Part shown: positions 50,092-61,200 of the stretch, one piece after another | How positions within the stretch are numbered: position 1 is the first letter of the stretch | Layout: every line of letters starts with the position of its first letter | Origin: Hofstenia miamia | Taxonomy: Eukaryota > Xenacoelomorpha > Acoela > Hofsteniidae | Direction: 5' to 3' | Assembly: GCA_900660155.1 (NCBI GenBank) | Contig: CABFPE010000032.1 | Location: forward strand, 275,599 to 339,598 | DNA length: 64,000 nucleotides | Translations under genes and position numbers: made by a program | Notes under the pieces: generated by a model | The model's input: only the letters and a program-made list of their open reading frames with translations | What the model was told of the DNA's origin: nothing | Database searches by the model: none

Positions 50092-52224
50092 TGTATTAAG
50101 ATTGTGCAAAAATACTTTTTCCTCTGAACCTTGTATTACACTTCCTAAAAGTTTGTTTTATGCTTTCAATGCACCTTATAAAATAAATTTTGAATTGTTC
50201 AATATTTAGACCTGGTACACTTTGATGGAAGCATTACACACTATTTGTTAATATTTAGTAGTAGTTGATGGTCACATTCGGGTACCTCCAGTATTTATTT
50301 ATTTATGTTTAGGATATGTAAACTGAATAAGACCATTCACCTACCACCTGAGCATAGCATTGACAGATTTTAGTGTATGCACGAGGATCCGCTTTCGCAA
50401 GAATTCATGAAGTAAGAAAATGGGACTTTATGTTGTGAGCCGAAGAAATTGACCAGTCATTACAAAATGCATGTTTTATAATATCGCTTAAAGTATGCAT
50501 ATATGTATGAAACTTGATGCTCGCATATCAGAAAGAGCCAAAATCCTAATCAATGAGTGTTCGTTTACATGAAGTACTAATATTTTTGCTCTTTTATATC
50601 ACAGACACTCCTAATCCTGATATTTGAAAAAACTCATAAATGAAAGAAAATCCATACTACATTTCATGCAGAATTTGTGACAACAGTCCTAAAAATATTC
50701 AGTTTGAGACATTTATATATTTCATAAGAAGAAACATTAAAGATAATCGACTAGTTCTATGTCTAATTTATGTAGCTTTACAATAATCGCTTTTTGTTTC
50801 CTACTTTGGATACTTCTGTCTATTCTATGCATAAATCGCCGATCATTTGACGTGGATTAAAGACCATGGTCAGGAATTTGTGGCAAATCATCACATCGAT
50901 TTCTGCTCAAGTAAGCAACTGGTCTTTCGGTAGCAGAATGAAGTTGCAGGCTTGTCGAGGGGGTGAGGATTTGTGGGATGAGAATTTTTATAATCAGCCT
51001 CAATAATGGTTCAAATGTATAGATTTACATGGTTAAGACTTGTTTCAATAGTGAATGCTGCGTTGCTTAATAAAATAATTTTTGAGAAACGAATTGATTT
51101 CATCTTGAACAGTTAAATACTGTCGCAACTAACATTAAATTTTTTGTGATGCTAAAAGTGTGTTTCATAAGTTTGGTTTTTCCATCAAGAATTCTTAGTT
51201 AACTATGGCTTGATTTTATCCAACACTAGCTGTTTGACCCGGGCTTCGCTCGGGAAATGCATCCAAAAATGAGTAAATTCTATAATTCTATGCCTCCAAG
51301 ATTTGACACAAACGTATTACAACGAATAATGTACTTTTAGCATAGAGCCAAGAATTTTATTCGAAAAAATGAAATTCCACTTATATAAAGAAATAAAGTA
51401 TGGAAACATTTAAGTCAATAATTAGTTCACTAATAAAGTCATTGATTAAATGTGCCTAAAACTTTCAGGAGGTAATGGGGGTTTCAAATGTTGGTACCTG
51501 GGTCTAGAAGTTTCTAGTTATAAGCGGATAAACACACACATTTTCCCCTTTATATGATAGATTCAAAGTAAGATATAACATTGTTTCTCAAAGGTGGTCC
51601 TTTCTCAGCACCCCCTCCCCCTTCCGAGATATGATTAATTTGTATAATTTTATTTTCTCTTATTGCATGTGTAGGTAGTACTAATACGAGACCGCTTCAT
51701 TTTCAATCTAAATCTCAGGGGGTGTTGAGTAAAATACATTGTTTTTTAATATAAAAATACTTATAACAAGTGTTCCTTCTAAAATGTTTGGATGTTATCT
51801 AGCCAAAATCAGTTTAATTTTTTACCAAAGATTAAATAATTTATAATATGATAAAATTGATTACCATTTAAATAGCTTTCAATATGCATTATTCATTTTT
51901 AATAGTATTTTATATGTTTTGTCAGGTTTTAAAACATAAAATCAATAGTAATAAGTTTACAGAATCTGAGAATATGGGCTTGTTGATTGAATGCTTACGT
52001 TGTATGCAATTAGAAATGTTAATATAGATGATACATGGAAACATAATGGAAATTTTTTAGGATTGTAACTCAAGATTCTGAGAAAAAGTGTTTTTTATCA
52101 ACGTAGTATATATATATATANNNNNNNNNNNNNNNNNNNNNNNNNNNNNNNNNNNNNNNNNNNNNNNNNNNNNNNNNNNNNNNNNNNNNNNNNNNNNNNN
52201 NNNNNNNNNNNNNNNNNNNNNNNN

Positions 52225-52257
<33 letters not shown>

Positions 52258-55200
52258 AATTTTTGTTCAAATTCAATGTAACAAAAGCATTCTATGGTAT
52301 ATTATATTGCATTGTGTTGTTAAATTGTCAAATTGTTTGCGGTGCTTATATCATTTACTTATAACGCTGTCAAACATTCAAGTTTAAGTAGAATTAGTTT
52401 ACACATTGAAATGCTTAGAAAATTATTGAAAATATTCCTAGAGACTAGCTATATTAGCAAGCAACTTGTTCTTTCAATTCATATTTCCAATATCATTTTA
52501 ATTAAGTTTGCCACATCAGAGCCTATATCGTATTCAACACTTTAAGGACTCGTTTAGATTTATATGCAAATGGATTTCAAACTTCAAATTTTGAAATTAA
52601 GACGATTAAATTTTTTTTGCTTAAAATATGTCTTAGTTTAGTAGTTTATTTACAATCCACATGCGTAAATCAATTAATTTTAATAACTTTATTTTTTCCA
52701 GAATCGCTCTTTTATAACATTGGATGCATGTAGACAGGTAATTTACTTCATCAACTAGAGAATGCATTAATAAGTTTTTCTATTTTAATTATAGTTTCAT
52801 CGCGTTTTTCGGTTAAAATTGATTGTGTATTTTTTTGAAATTGTTAACGCTTTCCATTAAAAAATAAATTTAGTTTTCACAAAAAGTTTTTCTAATGAAA
52901 CCGTTGAATCAATTTAGCTAATTGGCCATCTTCACGTAGATTAATTCAAAACGGTAGATCCTGTTAATCCCGCATAAGTAATGCTTTTATTCAAGTTTAC
53001 TTTAACAATAACGTTAAAGTTTTCATTGCCAGTTTTGTTTTAAATTGTATATATTCCAATCTTTTCGAGTCTAAAGTTGCCAAATCAATGCTCACAGTGG
53101 ATTATTACGTTGAATCGTATTGTGTGTGTGCTAACCCTTATTTGATGTGTAAATACTTTTCACTCGATGGTAGTTTAAGGAAATACAATGCATTTCCTGT
53201 CTGCATGCAGCTATGTCATATGAACTATTTAATACAAATTTACGTCTTGACTCCTGCAGAAGCAGTTATTCTAGTGGTATTCACCTCCCTTTCGAATGCA
53301 TCATTAAAAATAAAGGTTAATTTTAATACTTGAATAATCGCACTTAAAAATTCTGGTACTGCTCTAGTCCGTATTTCACAGATTCGGTCATTGTGAAACT
53401 TTTAATTTCACTGTAAAACTAAATCAGTTTTAATCAATTTGTGCGATTATTTTAGTAATTTAAGATTTCACATGCGCTTCTGGCTTCGTGTTATATTGAA
53501 TGCATTTGAAAGGGTAGGAATCGAATCCGCTGATGAGAGTGATCGAAGTTTGAATGAACTAAGATCTGTCAAGTGGTATCAGGATTTGTGTTGTGAGCAG
53601 GGAGTTTGTACGCATGCAAAAATTTGTAAAGTTCAATTTTGTTGTCTTCAGATTCGAACATTGGAGTCGCAGATCGAGAATATTCAAGCCAGCCAAGAAC
53701 AGAAGGAGAATAAGCATTTGCGCCTGAAAGCCGACAAAGAAGTCTTAGAGCACAAGTATGTCCATTTTTAGTTTCAGTATTTTGAATTTTCTTAGTTATT
53801 TTTTACTCTCAATTCCATTATACTTTTGTGGTTTTAATGTTAGTGACTTTATATTTTTGACAGCTAATATTTCTAAAAATCGCTCATAACTTTTGCTGCT
53901 TTTAACAATCATTTGCAAATTTTCGCCATCAAATCTTTGTTACCAATGGATTTAATTCATTTCTGTTACCCATACTATGCTTCCACTGATGCTAGAGCTA
54001 TTATTGAGAAGTTCTAATTTTAATAGGAATGTTTATAATTTGAATATATTTACAAAAAAGGAAGTGAAACGTTAGATTATTTTTTAATGGACTTGATTTT
54101 TTGAAAAAATGTGCGATTTTAGGTTTGGTGTTTGTTATTTGTTTTCCATTTTTTGATTACTATTACTTGTAATCTAAGATATAAAAGTTTTTGGTATTGT
54201 ATTTTATAAACTAATAATACACTCTCATTATAACCAAGGGCGTATCCAAGAGGGAGCGGTCGAACCCCCCCCTCCCCAAGGAGGACTCTATGCAAGGGCT
54301 TTCACCCGCTGCTGCCTGCGAATAGGGTAGATATGGGTATCACAGTAACTGGTATAGTTATATCTATTCCAATTCACAAAAATTTTCATGGATCGATCTA
54401 TAAAGGATCCATATCCACCAAGAAAGTTCAACTGAAAAAAATTTAAAACCGCGAGCATTTCTTAAGTTCTTTTGAACACCTTAAAGAAAGACAGAAAATT
54501 ACACGTGCGTCTCATTGCGCATGATGTTTTAGCAAGCCTAATATGTTGATTATTATGCCAACATGTCATTAGATCTCAGTTTAATATGATTGGTACACAC
54601 TATAATATTATCGAATGTGTAAAACAAAATGATTGGCAGTTTAGTCTCATTGTTCATTTAACTCTATTTTACATGGGGGGGTGATTTGACCTCTCCTCCT
54701 TATTTTTAGATAATTCAGATGCAGTTTGTTCTTTAACTTGTTCTGCAAATATTGAGGAAATGTTTTGCAGATAGGATCAAGTTATAGCGATTTTAAAAAA
54801 AATCAATGAAAAGCTGACATTTCTTAGGAATTTCAAAAATATTGATTTTGTATGTAAAGGCTATACATGGAAGCCAATGCATAATTTTCAATGCAAAATA
54901 TAATTAAATGTGTTCTATGTTTTATTTGCATTATAGGCCTTTCTCATGATTTTTATTTATTAATATTTCTAACATTTTATGGCAGTAATGAGAAATTAAG
55001 AAAATTTGATACCTAACCTAATTAATATAGCATAATTTGCATATTAATTATCTTTTTGCAAAATGATTACCGCCAAACTTATCCTGACATGGCAAAGTAT
55101 TTCCACACCAAATTTGCTCCCAAGAATAACTGCTAAAAAAAAGCCCATTTAAAATATGGTTGAAGTGATTTTACTTAAAAATTTACTATAAGAATGAATG

Positions 55201-58200
55201 TGTTTATCTGTTAGCCTTTATTTTTGATCCACAATGATCTATGGATATTCATAAAATAAATTTTCAGATCTGTATCCAATGGATATTTATGTATCAAATC
55301 GATCCATATTTGATCCAGATCCATGGTAACCCTGATTAGGAAATATAAGATATTTGAAGAAATTCTGAAGCAAAGTAATGTCCAGCATGCTTAAGCCACT
55401 AAACAGAAATTAAGTTATGCATGGCAAAATAGCTGCATGCACTACAATGAAAAACAAAAACGAAAATGGGCCAAAACTCGTCGCCCCTAGCTATTATTTA
55501 TTTCGTACGTTATATTGACCGTCTCTTGTTACTTCTTTGTCTTCCCGATAATTTATGTAATAAATATCCAGAATTTGCACAATAAAATGTTTTCTTCTGT
55601 GTATATTATACTATTTTATCAACAAGTGAATAAAAAAAGGAGGTTGATAGCAAAACATCACTTAGATAGTCATGAAAACAAAGATGCCCAATTTACCACC
55701 AACTATGCTTTTCAGAAATGCGAATCTTTCTCTATTAGTTGCATTGTAAAAAATGCCTCTGAGGATCAAATACTAGACTAGCCAAACTTAGAACACTCTA
55801 AGTTATAAAATATCATAAATTAGATCTCACTTGATGTAGTAATTGGTCGTAAAATGTAAAATACATTCAACAAAAATTCTCATGAATTCATACTTCTATC
55901 TTAAGACCACCCATGAAAAACATCCAAAAAAATCCAAAAATACAATTATCTAAAAAATACTAAAATTAATTTTTCAACTTTGAAGTATATATTTTCAAGA
56001 TTTCTAAATCAACTCAAATCAATTGAAGCCAATATCAACGACAACCCTGATCTTTACTCTAGACTCTTTGTGTGAATCAGATTATCTATTCAGAGCAAAC
56101 GTAATTTTGAGCTACAAGTTCTGGCACAAATGACATTCAAATATAAACATAAACCCGAAATAATAAGACATCGTGAAACTAAAATCGCAGAAACAATATG
56201 CATCAATCAACTACGAAAACATTATTTAATAAACAAAGACATCAATTAAGTTTAAATATATTTTGATCTGAGTCACTAACAGAAGAAGTTCGTGAACATT
56301 TCTGCAAAGCTTGAAAATGACAAGAATGTTTGTCGAAGCATGTCGCAATAAATAAATAAATAAATAAATAAATATATATATATCCTGTCTACGCCCTTGA
56401 TTATAACTGAACTATTTCGATTTGTTTAGAAAGTATTTTAATTATTAACTTCAAGCACAATTTATACATATTTATTGACCTATATATAATTGCGAATTGT
56501 AGTAATATTTATAATCAAGTGGAATATAGTTGCAAATTGTCTCCCTAAAAATATTGAGCATGTTCTTTGTTCAGGTCAAATTAACACTGTGAAAGTAGTT
56601 AGAGAGATCGAAAGTATATTTGATATGTTTATTATTGAGAAAAAATTGTCTTGACAAAAATTACAAAATTTTGCAAAAAAATTGCAAAAGTCTTTGAGCA
56701 CATTTTTGACAATTTCAAGTTTGAATGTTTTCTTCAAAATTTTCTCAAATGATATTTTTTTTCATTAGATTGCATCTCCTGGATGAACAGCTAAATGAAC
56801 TGCGCGCCAAGCATGAAAGAAAAATCGAAAAGATGAATCTGAAATTTCGAGAAGAAAAGGTCGCTCTTGAATCAGATTATAGAATGCAATTAGACGAGAT
56901 GAAACAAAAGTAAGTTGTTCAAACTCTTCTTTAAGTTTAGAAACTCTTTAGACTTAATTCAATAGAAGATGAAAGGAAAGAAGCGAAGCTAGAAGTCCCC
57001 AGACTTAAAGGACAGTTAGATATTTTCAGAGAAGTAAGTAATCAAAGGCAAATTTTTCATCCTCATTATTTGATTTACATCATTTACAAATGAACTCTTT
57101 GGAAATGACATTTTCTTTTTGGGCAATTACAAATGAACTCTTTGGAAATGACATTTTCTTTTTGGGCAATGCGGGTTTGCCTGAGCATGAATTAACAATG
57201 TACATGTATGTTGAGGTTTATTTTATCATCTTTAACTTTTTAACCATGTTTCCAGTATATGTTTATATAGATGTTCTCTTTTAGAATCAGACAATGCTCG
57301 AAGATAAATTAAGGGAGAAAGATGAACAATTGGTTTCCTGTAGACGTGAGATCGATAAGCGTGAGACAGAACTCGAACATATATTAGCTACGCATAAAAA
57401 TGAGTCAATCAGGATCCTCAATGTAAGTCAGAATTATTTTATCTGCATGACGACTATGCTAAACATTAAACGCTTTAATATTCTTAATATTTTTGCTTAG
57501 AGCAATAATAATCAAGATTAAATCATAGTTAAATAATACTAGTAGTCGAATTCGCATAATTAGTTTCAGGCTTGACGGGTATTTTTTGTTGCTCACCTAT
57601 TGTAGTAAATTAAATGAATTACAATAATGTATCTACATTCTGGATTTTTGATAGTTTTACGTCACTGTTTAGGAAGCTTCTGAATTGAAAAAGGAAGTGG
57701 CTCGCTTATCAGAAGAGAAAGAGTTTTACAAAAGTAGTCGCAGAAATTCTAGGGAAGAAGTAGAAATTGTACATATACTAGAAGAAAATTCTAAATTAAA
57801 GGAGGTCAGTATGATTCATTTTACATAGTATTCATTAGATTTCATAATCCAAATGAACCTTAATAATTTTATTTTTTTATCTTGATGTGTTTTATTTTTT
57901 ACAACTCAGCGCTTTTTTCATGAAAAGTCGTTAAAATCTAAACAGTTTGATTGTTTATTTTGCCCTATTCCAAAAGCATTTATGAGATAATGACTAGAAA
58001 GGAAAGATCATTTTTAATAAATATTTTATGCATAATGGCATTCGTAAGCGAATGATGTTTAGAGCTATGTAAAAGCAGTCAATGAAAAGAACTCCATTAA
58101 ATCTAAACTGGAAATGGTGGAGAGCAGTCCTTGTGGCAACTGTGGTGGTCACACTCCCATCAGTAGAACTCTTTCTGGATATTCCGCTGAATACGTCGAA

Positions 58201-61200
58201 CCGGATGGCTCCACGAATTTGGCACAAGAACTAGCTTTGGTGTTCCAGTCAAGACCCCGAGCTTTTACTGCTGAAGATACAGTAGAACAAATTGCTGCCT
58301 CAGGGAAATCATATCAAGAAGTAATTTTAAAATATTTTTCAATATTTATATGCAAGAACTTAGAAGCCACTATTCATTTTCTTATGTAATTTATTTGAGC
58401 AAATTATGCATTTTCAAATATTTTTTATTCTTATGAACCTATATTCTCAATAATAATACCAATCTCGTTCTTTTTATCGTTTTTTGTGTTTATTATCATG
58501 CAATGGTTTTCAGATGGAATTGATGTTTGCGCACAATTAAAATTTGTGAATAAATGTCTATTCATGTCGCAACAGAAATGTTACAGGTTCATTTTTAACT
58601 TCCTTCTATACTTGCAATTTGTGAAGATTTTCGTTAAAATTTCAAATTTGTGTCTAAAATGCATAATAAATTTTAGATAGTCCTTAGATCTCAGCCCAGT
58701 ACATAGGCGTGGAGCTTTGATTTTAATTAAAATAAGCAGTTAATATAATTTCCTTTAAATAGAAGTAGTAATAAAATAGCTTTTTTAACAGAAACACCAA
58801 AAATTCACATAGTAAATACAAGCACTGCTTGGCACAGAGAGAATTTTCTACATGGGAATGAATTGTCGTAAGCAGTGCTAAAGTGTCTTTGCATATGACG
58901 CATTAACTTTGCTCTGATGTATCCATTTTAGTATGCAGGTAATTGGCTTGGCAAACTTTGCCGAGTCTTTACTTTCTTCAGTGATAAAAACAGACTGAGG
59001 ATTAGACTTTAATGGCACTTAAAGTGAAAAAATATAAGCATCGTGTAGTAGTGAAGTAAACATCCTCATATTCTTGCATTGGAACAAGGGAACTATTGAA
59101 GCAAGCTTAGTGCAAAGAACTATGCGTAGTCAGAAATTTGAAACATCCACCTAGTACATCTTCCTAGGAAAATATCAAGATGAGAAATATCTGAAAAAGA
59201 CGGGAACCATACTTTAGAGATCTACAACAAAATGGATGGATGGAATAATATTTTTATAAAGAGTAATATTAGTGACATTTTGCTGTTATAGAGTAAAGAA
59301 CGATGTAGAAACATAAAGGCGCTATAGCATTTTATGCGTTTGTGGGATACATGATCAAAACAGGATATGTTGTTTCTAACACAAACACCCAAATCACATA
59401 CTAAGGAACTAGGGTAAACATTAATTTCATTAGCAAGTTGTTGAATGGAGTCGGTGATATACCTGAAAATAATAAATTCAAAATTTTTAGAAGTTGATCC
59501 ATTTTATTGTCATCGGCCCACTTTAGAAGTGCAAGTTGATCTTTTCGGAGATTCCCAACATCTTGCTGACGATTTTCAAATCAGCTACGAAAAGGTGTAC
59601 CNACATTAATTTCATTAGCAAGTTGTTGAATGGAGTCGGTGATATACCTGAAAATAATCAATTCAAAATTTTTAGAAGTTGATCCATTTTATTGTCATCG
59701 GCCCACTTTAGAAGTGCAAGTTGATCTTTTCGGAGATTCCCAACATCTTGCTGGCGATTTTCAAATCAGTTACAAAAAGGTGTACCTCGTAGCTACAACA
59801 AGAGTCCGGTAGAGGCTGAAACCGGCTGGGGACAGGTCGGTTGTAAAGGACTTTCTGGACACGACTTATAGTAGGGTAAGAGGCCAGTAAAAGACGACAT
59901 TTCCAAATTATTACGTAATTTGGACGTGAGTAGACCATGTAGAACTTTGTCAAAAGACTTGCGAAATTCCAATTAAAGGGCTATTGATGTAGTACCCATC
60001 TTTATTTGGCCGACGAAAAGAATAGAAGCGGTTCTTACTACAATTTTTGGTAAATACGGCGCTGAGCGGGGTGTTATTTTTATTAAGGCGCAATGAATAA
60101 CCGTGGCTCGCGACGATGAAACACCATTGATGAAATTTCAGGTCGGACTTCACTCACCATCTTAGCTTTGTTAATTTCGATGTCCTGAGCAATGTTACTA
60201 CGACTTTGATTCGCATAGTTCTAAGGAGCTGTCCTTGATTGCAAGAGAAGCAGAAACTCTTTGTTGATGAAGACTATCCTCCGGATTAATATAATAACCT
60301 TGGGAAACATCATAGAGACTTGTTTTTCTAGAATTGAGTAAAATCAACGTATTTTGTACAAATCTTAAGAAATTGCCGTTTATATTTTTAATAATCTGAA
60401 TCATTGCATAGGAAGCACTTGAATTTCTTTTGTTCACCAACAATAGCAACATGGCATTGCACAAAAGTTAAATTTGACAGGTAGTAGCCAATAATTAAGT
60501 AAGAGAACGAGACAAACAACACGTTAAGTATGATTTTGAAAATGTCCGAAGGAAACGTAAAGTTGAAATAATTTCACTGTATTGACAATTAGAGTTCTTA
60601 TCAAGAGCATAACATATTGCTCTCTTTTTATAATGCATATATTTTTTGAACTTAAAACGATTTCCATAAACTGTTTTTTAGATTGTTTTGCATTAGAGCT
60701 TTTTGAAAATTATTTACTGCTCAAAATTTTAAAGTGGCTTGATTTTATATCATGGACTCCTAAATGCATTTAGGAGTCCATGATTTTATATTTCGCAGTT
60801 CTATTAATTTGCGACACATTTCGATTTAGAAACTAAGAAATTGGTAAAATATTGCACAGTAAACAATAAACAAAATTCTACCAGTTAGTTTAAATGTCCA
60901 ACTATAAAGTTTTTAAGCATTTCAAATGTGATTGAAGTCTTGACCTTCCGTTCTCTTTGACATTTTTTCAATTATATATTCGAGGGCTTCCAATTTTCTC
61001 ATAAATGCTATTTCCGTAAACTAATGTCCTGAAAAATATGGAATTTAGAATGCAACACCTATTTAAATCTCATTTCAAAAAGCATTTTTTTGTATTTCCA
61101 TTTAGACTTTTGGCGAGCAACACTTTTCTTTTTAAATTTGATGCTTTATTTGCTGTTCTTCTATTTTTTCTTTTTATTTTCATTGAATAGCATAATTTTA

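Noticed and set aside
57994-58227. Minus-strand frame over nuf exon 16
   Set aside because: Antisense shadow of a phase-consistent coding exon.
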